Shown: positions 1-9,086 of the stretch, piece after piece
Numbering within the stretch: position 1 is the stretch's first letter
Layout: each line of letters opens with the position of its first letter
Origin: Mesorhizobium loti
GTDB lineage: Bacteria > Pseudomonadota > Alphaproteobacteria > Rhizobiales > Rhizobiaceae
Assembly (NCBI RefSeq): GCF_013170705.1
Contig: NZ_CP033334.1
Coordinates: forward strand, 5,743,501 to 5,807,500
Length of the DNA: 64,000 bases
Direction: 5' to 3'
Program-made: the position numbers and the translations under genes
The notes under the pieces: model-generated
Databases searched by the model: none
What the model was told of the DNA's origin: nothing
Seen by the model: the letters and a program-made list of their open reading frames with translations, nothing else

Positions 1-161
1 CTGCTCTGAACGCCCCCGTCACCGCCGCCGCCCATTGCGGTCGCGGCAAAGAATCCCGTCCGGCCTGCCCCGGCCTGCAGACGGTGCCCTCCCGGTCCGG
101 CGCCCCACCCGACCCGGAGGGACTTGCGGAGAATCGGAGCCGATGCGAACCTCGCCGCAAC

Positions 162-857
162 ATGGCTCGCGCGCGTTCCGATTCTCCGCTTCTCTTCGAA
201 ATCGTCGAGAAACCCGATTTCTCCTTCGAGACGAAGGCGATGGCTGACGGGTTATGGCCCGTCGCGGGAATGGATGAGGCCGGCCGCGGCCCACTGGCCG
301 GGCCGGTGGTCGCTGCTGCGGTGGTGCTCGATCCAGCCAACATTCCCGAAGGCCTCGACGATTCCAAACGTCTCAGTCATTTGCAGCGCGAGGCGCTGTT
401 CCTGCGCATTCTTGGCTCCGCACAGGCGGTTTCGATGGCCTCCATCAGTGCCGAAGGCATCGATGGCAGCAACATCCTCAAGGCGAGCCTGGAGGCGATG
501 CGGCGCGCGCTGGTCGGACTGTCGGTCCGCCCGAAACTCGCGCTTGCCGACGGCCGCGATGTGCCGCCCGGACTGCCGTGCGACGGCCGCGCGTTGATCA
601 AGGGCGACCAGCGCTCGCAGTCGATCGCCGCCGCCTCGATCGTCGCCAAGGTGATGCGCGACCGCATGATGTGCGGCTGCGGCAGCCATCACGACCGCTA
701 CGGCTTTGAAGTCCACATGGGCTACGCCACGGCCCGCCACCGCACGGCGATCGAGGCGCATGGCCCCGTCGCCCGGCTGCACCGCGTGTCGTTTGCGCCT
801 TTCAGGCTGGGCGGGGCCGAGGTGACGGAAGAAGAGAGCCTGGCCGGGCTGGATTGA
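162..857 (+). CDS. rnhB: Ribonuclease HII
   Basis: This enzyme cleaves the RNA strand of RNA-DNA hybrids and starts removal of misincorporated ribonucleotides in the cytosol. The four acidic active-site residues of the family can be placed: D38 and E39 in the MDEAGRG motif, D130 in LADGR, and D149 in KGDQRSQS, which is followed by the conserved [11 protein letters not shown] helix. The [14 protein letters not shown] segment is also typical. The product is 232 residues, a normal length. The frame is open to the left edge and an upstream ATG exists at 84, but I prefer 162 because the extra N-terminal residues look non-coding. No strong ribosome site decides the start. The 161 bases upstream hold nothing I can assign. 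Confidence 0.93.
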   Translation: MARARSDSPLLFEIVEKPDFSFETKAMADGLWPVAGMDEAGRGPLAGPVVAAAVVLDPANIPEGLDDSKRLSHLQREALFLRILGSAQAVSMASISAEGIDGSNILKASLEAMRRALVGLSVRPKLALADGRDVPPGLPCDGRALIKGDQRSQSIAAASIVAKVMRDRMMCGCGSHHDRYGFEVHMGYATARHRTAIEAHGPVARLHRVSFAPFRLGGAEVTEEESLAGLD

Positions 858-870
858 GCCAAGCGCGTAA

Positions 871-1050
871 TCTCCCCCTCGAGGGGAGATGGCCGGCAGG
901 CCAGAGGGGTCGCCGCTCATGGAAGCGCCGACTTTTTCTATTCTACGCCGCAAAGATTGTTCTGTTCTACGCCGCAAAATTGCGCTGAGACCGGTCGAAC
1001 CGACCCCCTCTGTCGCCTTCGGCGACATCTCCCCCTCGAGGGGGGAGACT
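871..1050. repeat. Inverted pair of intergenic repeats with internal direct repeat
   Basis: Two copies of a CTCCCCCTCGAGGGGGAGATG-type element face each other, at 871-911 and 1001-1050, and both carry a CAGAGGGG(G)TCG segment. Between them a 14-base unit, TTCTACGCCGCAAA, occurs twice, at 941-954 and 965-978. Elements like this are common between convergent genes in Mesorhizobium. Here they fill the gap between rnhB and the end of the atp operon. No gene is supported in this stretch. Confidence 0.7.
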
Positions 1051-1063
1051 ATCCGCGCCACAA

Positions 1064-1093
1064 CAAAAAAGCCGCCAGGTTGCCCGGGCGGCT
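1064..1093 (-). terminator. Rho-independent terminator of the F0 operon
   Basis: Read on the minus strand, the sequence gives AGCCGCC, a ten-base loop, GGCGGCT and then a run of six T. It lies 25 bases past the stop codon of the b subunit gene, where an operon terminator is expected. Confidence 0.88.
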
Positions 1094-1117
1094 CCATGTC
1101 GGCGGTTCGGGAATCGC

Positions 1118-1609
1118 TCAGTTCAGCTTGGCCTTCACATCCGCGAGCGAAGCCTTGAACAGGTCGGCGCCGGCCTTGACGTCGACCTTGGCGGCCAGCA
1201 GCGCGCGGGCGGCTTCGACTGCGATGTCGACGGCGCTGGCGCGCACCTCGGCGACCGCGTCGCGTTCAGCCTGACCGATCTTCTGTTCGGCAAGAGCGGT
1301 GCGCCGGGTAACGTAGTCCTCGGTCTTCTTGTGTGCTTCCGCGGCGAGCAGTTCGGCCTCTCGCTTGGCGGCCGCCACGATGTCGGCAGCCTCCTGCTCG
1401 GCTTCCTTGCGCTTCTTCTGGTACTGGCCGAGCAGCTGCTGGGCCTCGTCGCGCAGCTTGCGCGCCTCGTCGAGTTCACTGCTGATCCTGGCGGCACGGG
1501 CATCGAGCGCCTTGGCGATCAGGCCAGGCACCTTGATGTAGATGGCGACGCCCAGGAAGATGATCAGGGCTATCGTTGCCCAAAGCGTTGCGAGAGATGT
1601 GGCGTCCAT
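1118..1609 (-). CDS. atpF: F0F1 ATP synthase subunit b
   Basis: This is one strand of the peripheral stalk that joins membrane F0 to the F1 head. The 163-residue product has one N-terminal membrane helix at about residues 7-25, followed by a long alanine-, glutamate- and lysine-rich coiled coil to the C terminus. The conserved ALDARAARISSELDEAR segment follows the membrane helix. It is the last gene of the operon and begins 10 bases after the b' gene. A heterodimeric b/b' stalk is usual in photosynthetic bacteria and Alphaproteobacteria. The F1 genes are not in this window, as is normal for the group. Confidence 0.95.
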   Translation of the reverse strand: MDATSLATLWATIALIIFLGVAIYIKVPGLIAKALDARAARISSELDEARKLRDEAQQLLGQYQKKRKEAEQEAADIVAAAKREAELLAAEAHKKTEDYVTRRTALAEQKIGQAERDAVAEVRASAVDIAVEAARALLAAKVDVKAGADLFKASLADVKAKLN

Positions 1610-1619
1610 GATGCGCTCC

Positions 1620-2222
1620 TCACCGAGCCACGGATTTGACCGCGGCCGCGATCTCGGTCTTGCTGGCCTTGCCGCCGCCGACCAGTGCCTCGACGATTGC
1701 CGAAGCGGTGTCCTCGGCGATGCTGCCGACTTCCTTCATGGCATTGGCCTTGATGGAAGAAATGCGTGCTTCGGCCTCGCCAAGCTTCTCGTCGAGCGCC
1801 GCCTCGATCTTCTTGCGCGTGGTCTCGGCTTCCGCCTTGGCCGCATCGTTGGCCTGCTGGCCGATCGAGTTGGCGTTCTTCTTGGCTTCCGCCAGTTCCT
1901 GCTCGTAAGCGGCAACAGCGGCGTCGGCCTCGCCCTTCAACTTGCTCGCCTGGTCTAGATCCTGGCTGATGCGGTCGTTGCGGACATCGATGATGCCGCC
2001 GACGCGCGGTACCACGACCCGCTTCAGGAAGAGGTAGAACAGCCCAAAAGTGATCGCCAGCCACAGAAGCTGCGACGGGAAGGTCGCAGGATCGAACGGC
2101 GGAAATGCGCCATGTGCCTCGGCAGGCACGCTGGTGCCGGAATGCGTGTCGCCTCCGGTCGCGGCATGGCTGGTATCGGCGGCGGGCGCTGACTCTTGCG
2201 CGAAGGCAGATGTCACGAACAT
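1620..2222 (-). CDS. atpF2: F0F1 ATP synthase subunit b'
   Basis: This is the second peripheral stalk subunit and pairs with b. The 200-residue product starts with about 40 low-complexity residues (Ala, Thr, Gly, Pro). A membrane helix follows (LLWLAITFGLFYLFLKR, about residues 52-68), then the RVGGIIDVRNDRISQDLDQA segment typical of b', and a long coiled coil. The N-terminal extension, which begins MFVTSAFAQE, resembles a signal peptide and is common in rhizobial b'. The gene lies between c and b, as in other Alphaproteobacteria. Confidence 0.94.
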   Translation of the reverse strand: MFVTSAFAQESAPAADTSHAATGGDTHSGTSVPAEAHGAFPPFDPATFPSQLLWLAITFGLFYLFLKRVVVPRVGGIIDVRNDRISQDLDQASKLKGEADAAVAAYEQELAEAKKNANSIGQQANDAAKAEAETTRKKIEAALDEKLGEAEARISSIKANAMKEVGSIAEDTASAIVEALVGGGKASKTEIAAAVKSVAR

Positions 2223-2286
2223 GGACTATCCCCAGATATCAGGCCCGCCGCTTTCGCGGCCGGCCTGTCCAATCTTCCCAGTTGCT

Positions 2287-2511
2287 TCAGCCGAACAGGG
2301 CCAGAAGCGCGATGAGAAGCGAGAAGATGCCCAGAGCTTCGGTCACGGCGAAGCCGAAGATCAGGCGGCCGAACTGGCCATCAGCAGCTGACGGGTTGCG
2401 CAGCGCGCCCGAGAGGTAGCTGCCGAAGATGTTGCCCAGGCCAATGCCCGCGCCACCCATGCCCAGGCAAGCGATGCCGGCGCCGATGTACTTTGCTGCT
2501 TCTGCGTCCAT
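2287..2511 (-). CDS. atpE: F0F1 ATP synthase subunit c
   Basis: This is the proton-carrying subunit of the rotor ring. The 74-residue product is a hairpin of two membrane helices. The first carries a glycine-rich stretch ([13 protein letters not shown], residues 18-30), the polar loop has R38-N39-P40, and the second helix carries the proton-binding acid E58 in AVTEALGIF. Length and motifs are fully standard. A ribosome site (AAGGAG) lies just upstream of the ATG. Confidence 0.97.
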   Translation of the reverse strand: MDAEAAKYIGAGIACLGMGGAGIGLGNIFGSYLSGALRNPSAADGQFGRLIFGFAVTEALGIFSLLIALLALFG

Positions 2512-2595
2512 TTGTTAACTCCTTTGGATCTGAAATTCCGTTTGTATTCCATCCGGCGCCAATGTTGGAAACTCTTGGGCCGGAAACTCTTTGGC

Positions 2596-3354
2596 TCAGT
2601 GCCCGGGATGCAGGGCGTCGTTGAGGTACATGCAGGTCAGCACCGCGAAGACGTAGGCCTGCAGGAAGGCGACCAGCAGTTCAAGCGCCGTCAGCGCCAC
2701 GGCCATCGCCAGCGGCAGGACAGAGCCCGCCACGCCGACCGCGCCGAGCGCGGAGAGGCTGACGACGAAGCCCGAGAACACCTTCAGCGTGATGTGGCCG
2801 GCCAGCATGTTGGCGAACAGACGAACCGAGAGGCTGACCGGGCGCGACACAAAGGAGATGACTTCGATCAACACCACCAGCGGCAGCAGGAACACCGGCA
2901 CGCCGTGCGGAACGAACAGCTTCAGGAAACCGAGCCCATGCTTGCCAAAGCCATAGACGATGACCGTCGCGATAACGAGCGCCGCAAGGCCGAAGGTGAC
3001 GATGATATGGCTGGTGACGGTGAAGAAATAGGGGAACAGGCCGAGCAGGTTGGCGACCAGCACGAACATGAACAGCGAGAACACGAACGGGAAGAACTTC
3101 ATGCCCTGCGTGCCCGCGGCATCGCGCAACATGTTGCCGACGAATTCGTAGGCCATCTCGGAGATCGACTGCAGCCGGCCGGGAACCAGGCTGCGGCTCG
3201 ACGTCGTGAGGAACAGGAACGCGGCAGCGACCACCACGGTCGCGACCATGAACAATGCCGAATTTGTGAAGGACAGGTCATAGCCGCCGATGTTAATCGG
3301 AACCAGCTTGATGATATGGAACTGGTGGATCGGATCGACCTTGTCAGCTGCCAC
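2596..3354 (-). CDS. atpB: F0F1 ATP synthase subunit a
   Basis: This is the membrane stator subunit that forms the two proton half-channels against the c ring. The 252-residue product has five or six hydrophobic helices. The essential arginine is R178 in [14 protein letters not shown], and the C-terminal helix carries [14 protein letters not shown], as in the family. The gene lies between atpI and atpE, and the length is usual for Alphaproteobacteria. Confidence 0.97.
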   Translation of the reverse strand: MAADKVDPIHQFHIIKLVPINIGGYDLSFTNSALFMVATVVVAAAFLFLTTSSRSLVPGRLQSISEMAYEFVGNMLRDAAGTQGMKFFPFVFSLFMFVLVANLLGLFPYFFTVTSHIIVTFGLAALVIATVIVYGFGKHGLGFLKLFVPHGVPVFLLPLVVLIEVISFVSRPVSLSVRLFANMLAGHITLKVFSGFVVSLSALGAVGVAGSVLPLAMAVALTALELLVAFLQAYVFAVLTCMYLNDALHPGH

Positions 3355-3437
3355 GTTCTAACCCCGTCAATGCCGCGAACGGCCAAATTACCATTGCCGC
3401 ACGAGGCGGCTATTTCCAAATGCCGCCTGAAGGGCGG

Positions 3438-3845
3438 TCATTTCCTGTCGTCCCGGCCAGAGCGCGATTTATCGCCCTGTCCGAATTCTGCCACAACGCC
3501 CGCGGAACGCATGACATTGAGCACGCCGGCGCCGAAACCAAGCAGCAGGAAAACGATCAGCCCCCATGGCGAAGTCCCCGCCATACGGTCGATGATCCAG
3601 CCGATGCCGGCGCCCACCACCACGCCAGCGATAAATTCACTGGAGAGTTTGACCGCCTGGCCGTATCCGGCCGCACTGCCCGCTTTCGCGTCGTCTTTCC
3701 CCTCGAGCCGGTTCGGCAGCCTTGTCGCAAGCGATGCTTCAAGTTCACGCCGACGTCGCTCAAGATCGTCGTCGCGGATGCCGGTTTCATGCTGCTTGCC
3801 GCGGCCGGTTTCTCCGGTTCCGTCTGGCCCATTCTTGTCGGCCAT
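3438..3845 (-). CDS. atpI: ATP synthase protein I (AtpI)
   Basis: This small membrane protein is encoded first in F0 operons and is thought to help c-ring assembly or Mg uptake. The 135-residue product has a charged, basic N-terminal half (residues 1-65), then two membrane helices around FIAGVVVGAGIGWIIDRM and GLIVFLLLGFGAGVLNVM, and a short charged tail. The DRMAGTSPWG loop is typical of the alphaproteobacterial family. It is the first gene after the operon promoter. Confidence 0.92.
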   Translation of the reverse strand: MADKNGPDGTGETGRGKQHETGIRDDDLERRRRELEASLATRLPNRLEGKDDAKAGSAAGYGQAVKLSSEFIAGVVVGAGIGWIIDRMAGTSPWGLIVFLLLGFGAGVLNVMRSAGVVAEFGQGDKSRSGRDDRK

Positions 3846-3902
3846 CGCAACCCCCCTGCCCGGTCAGACCGTCACCGTCCGTCCGCTTCTAAAGTCGCCG
3901 GC

Positions 3903-3931
3903 AACATAGTTAGAGGGGTTGCGCCCGTCAA
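3903..3931 (-). promoter_or_regulatory. Sigma70-type promoter of the atpIBEF operon
   Basis: The minus strand reads TTGACG, a 17-base spacer and TATGTT. The -10 box lies about 58 bases before the atpI start codon. Spacing and sequence fit a housekeeping promoter. No competing operator is obvious. Confidence 0.7.
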
Positions 3932-4100
3932 GCCACGGGCGGAAGTTCATTGCCATGTATTTTAGGCAATAAAATCAATCAATTAGAGAGGTGCGACATC
4001 GTGCCCGCCGCGATGATGGGGATAGGTTGCGCGAATCCCCCGGGCAATGGCTCGCTGATCGGGCCCGTGGCCGGTGGAAAAGACCGGCGGCCGACAACCC

Positions 4101-5285
4101 TCAGCTCCAGCCGCCGCCATAGGTGCGGTAGAAGATATGCAGGCCGATCTTGGTCATCTTCTGCATGGTGCGCGCCCAGCCCGGATGGACATATTGGGCA
4201 TAGTAGTGGGTCGACGATCCGACCTCCGGGATGAAGATCTTGCCGGCGGTGACGGCCATGGCGATGTCCTGCGCGGTCTTGTAGGCGACCGGGCTGTCGA
4301 TGCGCTTCTTCCTGCCGTCGCAGGCGAAGGAGAACTGGCAGCGGTTGAACCAGCTGTCGTTCTGGTAGACCACGCCGCAGATCGAATTGGGATAGGCCGG
4401 ATTGCGGACGCGGTTGAGGATGACCTGGGCAACGGCGGCCTGGCCGCGCACGGACTCGCTCCTCGCCTCGAAATAGATGCCGTTGGCCAGGCATGCCTGC
4501 TCCTTCTTGGAGAAGACACTTTCAGGCAGCGGATTCTGGATCCACCAATGGTCACCCTTGGCCATCGGCGGAATGAAGCGGCCGCTGTTGGGCTGCTCGT
4601 CCTGGAGAAGGGCTTCGAAGGGCGAGGCCTTGGCATAGTCCGGCTCGGATTGCGCATAGGCCGTTGCCAGCACATCGGGATGATCGTTGTTGACGAGGGC
4701 CGCAAGCATGGCCGGCACGCCGGGATCCCGCTTCTTGTCTTCGCGCGCATGGAATTCCGCGGCGATCTGGATTTCCTTGCCTTTGATCTGGGGCTTGGCA
4801 AAGGCCATTTTCAGGTCGCTGTCCATGCTCGGCCGCATCAAGGAAGAGGTCCGCTGGAAGATCGAACCGGCGTTGAAGTTCTTCGGCGGTGCGACGGGAG
4901 ACACCTGGACGATGCGGCCCTTCTTGTCGGCGCGCATGACGCGATCCTCGTCGGGCGAGCCGCTGACCTTGCCGCCCTTGCCACGAAACGAGACAGAGCC
5001 GACGCCCGCCAGGTGAATACCCGATCCGGAGATCGAGCCGGTGACATCGGAATCGACGAACGGCATTTCGGCGGCATGCACCGAACCGGCGACGGATCTC
5101 TCGACATAGGAATTCCAGCGCGCGGTCGGCGATTCGAGGCCGGAAACCAGGCTGGTCATGTCCTGGTAGGCGGCGACGGTCGGGAAACCGATCCAGATGC
5201 CGAGGCCGATGATGAGCGGAGACACAAAATTGCGCTTCTTCTCACCGGCGGCGGCAGCAAGCCGCTTCAAGACGCGTCGATGCAC
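4101..5285 (-). CDS. SleB-type cell wall hydrolase
   Basis: This is a predicted envelope hydrolase acting on peptidoglycan. The C-terminal third (about residues 255-394) is a SleB/hydrolase_2 domain with the likely catalytic glutamate in IYFEARSE (about E273) and the conserved RGQAAVAQVILNRV and PNSICGVVYQN segments. The N-terminal part has one membrane anchor (VSPLIIGLGIWIGFPTVAA) and a low-complexity linker. I chose a GTG start at 5285 because GGAGAG lies six bases upstream. An in-frame ATG at 5327 would add 14 residues and has no ribosome site. The gene is alone, and a divergent acyltransferase starts about 240 bases away. Confidence 0.87.
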   Translation of the reverse strand: MHRRVLKRLAAAAGEKKRNFVSPLIIGLGIWIGFPTVAAYQDMTSLVSGLESPTARWNSYVERSVAGSVHAAEMPFVDSDVTGSISGSGIHLAGVGSVSFRGKGGKVSGSPDEDRVMRADKKGRIVQVSPVAPPKNFNAGSIFQRTSSLMRPSMDSDLKMAFAKPQIKGKEIQIAAEFHAREDKKRDPGVPAMLAALVNNDHPDVLATAYAQSEPDYAKASPFEALLQDEQPNSGRFIPPMAKGDHWWIQNPLPESVFSKKEQACLANGIYFEARSESVRGQAAVAQVILNRVRNPAYPNSICGVVYQNDSWFNRCQFSFACDGRKKRIDSPVAYKTAQDIAMAVTAGKIFIPEVGSSTHYYAQYVHPGWARTMQKMTKIGLHIFYRTYGGGWS

Positions 5286-5523
5286 GGAACTCTCTCCAGG
5301 AACGCTACTGACCCCACTGGAGAGCAAAATGATGCATTAACCTTGATGGGACGTTAACGAGATCGGTCGGGTTTTCCCGGCCGGCTCCAGGTCGTAAACG
5401 ACCAGACGTTGCAGGACCAAGCCCGCAGGTCTGCTGTTCCAGAGAAATGAGCTTAACGGGATATCCATCTTCCAGCCGCCATATGGCAGTTGGCTTCAAA
5501 CAGCGGTTCAGCATAGCGGACGG

Positions 5524-6729
5524 ATGACAGCGGTCGCGGGAAATCTTGCCGTGGATGACGCCCAACCGGCGAAAGCAACGGCGCGCCCGATGCTTCTCAA
5601 TCTGACCGCCCTGCGCGCCTTCGCAGCCCTGGCGATATTCGTCCACCATCTGACGGAACTGGGAATCGATGCATCCCGATCCATTCGGGATATGTATCTC
5701 GGCTGTGCTGTTTCGTTCTTCTTTGTCCTTTCAGGGTTCGTGCTGGCGTACAGTTTCTCGGGACGATTCTTCGGCTGGCACGATATAAGAAACTTCATCT
5801 TCCAGAGATTCTTCCGGCTGTGGCCCGTCCACGTGCTATGTTTCTTCCTTGCCCTCGTGGCACGTCATCCTCCGACCAGCCTCTTCACCGCATACTTGGC
5901 GGCCACACTCCAAGGGTCCTGGTTTCCAACGTACGGAACGGCCTACGCATACAACGGCGTTTCGTGGTCGATATCGGTTGAACTGTTTTTCTATCTGGCA
6001 TTGCCGTTCATTGTGATCTTGCGGCCAAATCAGGTCATGCTGGTGGTCTGCTGCTGGACAGTTGCCGTCCTTGGTCTGATCGCTCTCACCGCGACTTTAC
6101 CCGGGCCCGTATTTCCTCCTCCTTCCGAAAAGCCCTGGCTGGACCTCTACGTCACGGATGCGTCTCTGGTTCACCTCTTCCCGCCAGTGCGCATGGTGGA
6201 ATTCCTGTCCGGGATAGCCATTTATCGGCTGTTCAGTAGCCGACGCATTTCCAATGACTGGGTGACGTTCTGCCAAGTTGCAGCGGTGGTGTGCCTGATG
6301 CTTTGGGCATGCGTACATGCCGAGATCACGCAATTTATCGCTGATCATGCATCGCTGATGGCGTCCGTCGCCTATCGCGAATTTGGGCTGTATCCGCTAT
6401 TCGCTGCCATCGTCTATGTCTTCGCACATCAGTCAGGCTCATTGACGCGCGTCCTGTCGTGCCGTGTGCTGGTTTTCTGTGGAGAGATCAGCTTCGCATT
6501 TTACATGATCCATCAGGTTGTCATCCACGTCCTGGCCTACAACTTCGAGATCAGGCAGCACTGTGGTCCGACAGTCGCCGCGATCTCGGCAGGCATGCTA
6601 AGCCTTGGTTTTTCAATCGTTCTCCATCGAGCCGTGGAGACACCCGGTATGGACTGGGCCAGGCAAAAGTTCCCGATGACCAGGCGGGCACCTTTATCCG
6701 CGCATGTTGGCGTCGGTGCCGTCGCCTGA
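5524..6729 (+). CDS. Acyltransferase 3 family membrane protein
   Basis: This is an integral-membrane O-acyltransferase of the OafA/NodX type, which transfers acetyl or other acyl groups to extracellular sugars or lipids. The 401-residue product has about ten hydrophobic helices. The family signature appears early, as LTALRAFAALAIFVHHL with H41-H42, followed by the FFVLSGFVLAY segment. Codon choice is looser than in the neighbours, with visible ATA, AGA and TTT codons, which may point to acquisition. The last 36 bases overlap the convergent MFS gene. The substrate cannot be told from the sequence. Confidence 0.85.
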   Translation: MTAVAGNLAVDDAQPAKATARPMLLNLTALRAFAALAIFVHHLTELGIDASRSIRDMYLGCAVSFFFVLSGFVLAYSFSGRFFGWHDIRNFIFQRFFRLWPVHVLCFFLALVARHPPTSLFTAYLAATLQGSWFPTYGTAYAYNGVSWSISVELFFYLALPFIVILRPNQVMLVVCCWTVAVLGLIALTATLPGPVFPPPSEKPWLDLYVTDASLVHLFPPVRMVEFLSGIAIYRLFSSRRISNDWVTFCQVAAVVCLMLWACVHAEITQFIADHASLMASVAYREFGLYPLFAAIVYVFAHQSGSLTRVLSCRVLVFCGEISFAFYMIHQVVIHVLAYNFEIRQHCGPTVAAISAGMLSLGFSIVLHRAVETPGMDWARQKFPMTRRAPLSAHVGVGAVA

Positions 6730-8028
6730 CGTTGTATCCACCTGCCGCAAGAAGATCGGCCATGCGATCAGTGCGCAGATGGCGGCCGACAGCCAGACGC
6801 CGGACCAGGACCACAGGTGCAGCAGCCCGGGGATGGCCACCGGCACCAGGAAGAAGCCAACGAAAACAAAGGTGTTGGCCAGGCTGAGCGCGGTTCCGAC
6901 ATGGCCGGCGCCGGCAAGCGTGGCAAGCTCGGCATAGGCAACGCCATGCCAGGCGGAGACCGAGATGCCCGCGGCAATCAGCACCAGGGGAAGAACAGCG
7001 ATCAGGAAAGAATGGCCGCCCGGCATGGCGGGGCTGGCCAGGACCGATACCCAGAGCGCCACGAAGGCGAGCGCGCTGAACGCACTGCATCTGCGAAGAA
7101 ACTGGCGGCGATTGCCGTGGCGGTCGGTAAAGCGGCCGCTCCAGACGCGCATGACCATGGCGCCGATCTGCACGGCCGCGAGGCTCGCACTGATCGCGGC
7201 GGTTCCCAGCCCTGCGAAGTCGTGCAGAAACACAGACGCGAAAGTGAGCACCGCCACTTGAGGGAAGCAGAGCAAGCCGATAGCGGTCGCGATGCGCCAG
7301 ACCTCGATGTTGCGCAGCGGCGCCGATCCGGCCGCGGCCGGCGAAACGACGTGATCCACGGTCGGCGGCTCGTGCAGCCACCGCCAGGCGAACAGGGCGG
7401 AGAGAGCGGATGTGCCGGCGAGGAGCCCGAACACCGCGGAAAAGCCGAAAACCAGGGCGAGCGACGGCAGGAAAAGCGCGCCCAGGCCACCGCCAAGCGG
7501 CACCGCCGTCTGACGGATGCTCATGGCAAAGCCACGTTCGTTTTCCCGGAACCAGCCCATGATGGCGCGGCCGCTCGAGCCGTTGACGCTGCCGCCCAAT
7601 AGTCCGGTGATGAGCAGGCTTGCCGACAGGAGCGTGACATCGGGAACACCTGACCTCGTCGGCACGACGAGCATGGCCATGGCAAGCAGCCAGGCCGCCG
7701 TCGCGCCAAGCCCGATCAGAAGCACGCGGCGATCGCCCCAGCGATCGGTGAGCAAGCCCCAGGGCAATTCGCTGAGCGCAACGCCCAGTCCGAGGAGGCC
7801 AAGCGCCAGGCCAAGCTCGGCATTGCTCAATTGGTAGCCCTGCCGAAGCACGACGGCCGTTGCCGGTATGCCGGAGAAGGTGGCCGAGAAGCTGGCGTTC
7901 GCGGCGACACCGATGCCCAGGACCTTCCAGCGATGCCCGGGGCTGAACACCCTTTCGGTGGGGCCGGCAGCCCTGTTCTGCAGGATTTTTGTTGGCTCTT
8001 GGTCGGCGCAGTCGGCGATGGCGGACAT
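6694..8028 (-). CDS. MFS transporter
   Basis: This is a secondary transporter of the inner membrane with 12 predicted helices in 444 residues. The motif A loop between helices 2 and 3 reads GLLTDRWGDRR, and a weaker copy (SGRFTDRHGNRR) lies between helices 8 and 9, as expected for the duplicated fold. It is divergently transcribed from a LysR gene 120 bases away, which probably controls it. The substrate is unknown. The 3' end overlaps the acyltransferase gene. Confidence 0.87.
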   Translation of the reverse strand: MSAIADCADQEPTKILQNRAAGPTERVFSPGHRWKVLGIGVAANASFSATFSGIPATAVVLRQGYQLSNAELGLALGLLGLGVALSELPWGLLTDRWGDRRVLLIGLGATAAWLLAMAMLVVPTRSGVPDVTLLSASLLITGLLGGSVNGSSGRAIMGWFRENERGFAMSIRQTAVPLGGGLGALFLPSLALVFGFSAVFGLLAGTSALSALFAWRWLHEPPTVDHVVSPAAAGSAPLRNIEVWRIATAIGLLCFPQVAVLTFASVFLHDFAGLGTAAISASLAAVQIGAMVMRVWSGRFTDRHGNRRQFLRRCSAFSALAFVALWVSVLASPAMPGGHSFLIAVLPLVLIAAGISVSAWHGVAYAELATLAGAGHVGTALSLANTFVFVGFFLVPVAIPGLLHLWSWSGVWLSAAICALIAWPIFLRQVDTTSGDGTDANMRG

Positions 8029-8123
8029 GATTTCGTTCCTATGGGTTCCAGTCGCATGGACCTTGACGCCATCTGTCTAGCGCCATAGATTCGTCCTTAA
8101 AATCAGGAAGTTTTTGATTATCA

Positions 8124-8140
8124 ATCCTGAAAAACAGGAT
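8124..8140. promoter_or_regulatory. Inverted repeat between divergent MFS and LysR genes
   Basis: ATCCTG-AAAAA-CAGGAT is a perfect six-base dyad with a five-base A spacer, nine bases before the LysR start codon. Its place suggests an autoregulatory LysR site that also acts on the MFS promoter. The stretch just upstream (AATCA...TGATT) is also partly symmetric. Confidence 0.45.
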
Positions 8141-8148
8141 ATTCCTTT

Positions 8149-9069
8149 ATGCAACAACGCGTGACCTTCGACCTCGACGTTCTCCGCAGTTTCGTCACCG
8201 GCATGGAGTTGGGCAGCTTTGCCAGGGCCGCCGAACGGCTTGGCCGGTCGACCTCGGCGGTCAGCGCGCAGCTGAAAAAACTGGAAGAGCAGGCAGCGAC
8301 GCCGATCTTCCGCAAATCGGGACGCGGCCTCGCCTTGACGGAGGCCGGCGAAACCATGCTCGGCTATGCGCGCCGGCTGATCGAGCTGAATGACGAGGCG
8401 GCGGCGGCAATCCATGATGTCGAGCTGGAGGGCTGGGTGCGGCTCGGCCTGCAGGAGGATTTCGGCGAAGCGGTGCTGCCGGACGTGCTCGGCCGCTTCG
8501 CCCGTGCCCACCCCAAGGTCAAGATCGAGGCCAGGATCGCGCGCAGTTCCGAACTTGCCGACAAGATCACCTCAGGCAGTCTCGATATCGCGCTTGCCTG
8601 GCATAACGGCACGATGCTGACCTACAGCGAGCACGTCGCCGACGTTCCAATGCGCTGGATCGGTCCGGCCAAGCGCATCGAGACCAGCCTGCTCGACGGC
8701 GAACCCCTGCCGCTGGTGGCACTCGAGGCGCCATGCCTGCTGCGCACGGTGGCGACGGAAACGCTCGACCGCGCCGGACTGCCCTGGCGCATGGCCTTCT
8801 CCAGCCCGAGCCTTGGCGGCATCTGGGCGGCCGTGGCCGCGGGGCTGGGGTTGACGATCCGCACCGACATTGGCCTGCCAGCCAGCGTCAGCACGATCCA
8901 GCCGGAGATTGCCGGCCTGCCGGCGCTGCCGAAAATGGCGCTGTACCTGCATCGCCGGGATGCCGAACTCGAGCCGGTGGCGGCGCGCCTCGCCGATATA
9001 TTGCTGGAGGCGGCGCGACAGGCACTACCCGACAATGCGCGGACCGCAGGCCTGCGCGCCGTGGCCTGA
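8149..9069 (+). CDS. LysR family transcriptional regulator
   Basis: This 306-residue DNA-binding regulator has an N-terminal winged helix-turn-helix (about residues 8-65, with GSFARAAERLGRSTSAVSAQ) and a C-terminal effector domain (about 90-290). It faces the MFS exporter gene, so the likely role is ligand-dependent control of that gene. AGGA lies nine bases before the ATG. The effector is unknown. Confidence 0.9.
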   Translation: MQQRVTFDLDVLRSFVTGMELGSFARAAERLGRSTSAVSAQLKKLEEQAATPIFRKSGRGLALTEAGETMLGYARRLIELNDEAAAAIHDVELEGWVRLGLQEDFGEAVLPDVLGRFARAHPKVKIEARIARSSELADKITSGSLDIALAWHNGTMLTYSEHVADVPMRWIGPAKRIETSLLDGEPLPLVALEAPCLLRTVATETLDRAGLPWRMAFSSPSLGGIWAAVAAGLGLTIRTDIGLPASVSTIQPEIAGLPALPKMALYLHRRDAELEPVAARLADILLEAARQALPDNARTAGLRAVA

Positions 9070-9086
9070 TCGGACGAGCGCCAGGC

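Noticed and set aside
23..161. Reading frames at the left edge
   Set aside because: Open frames exist on both strands but none has a motif or ribosome site, and the neighbouring gene may lie outside the window.
871..1050. CRISPR-like direct repeats
   Set aside because: Only two copies of a 14-base unit occur, with a ten-base gap and inside a known type of inverted repeat; no cas genes are near.
2512..3909. 465-codon plus-strand frame opposite atpB and atpI
   Set aside because: It is a mirror of real atp genes; the His/Gln/Asp-rich text is an artefact of antisense reading.
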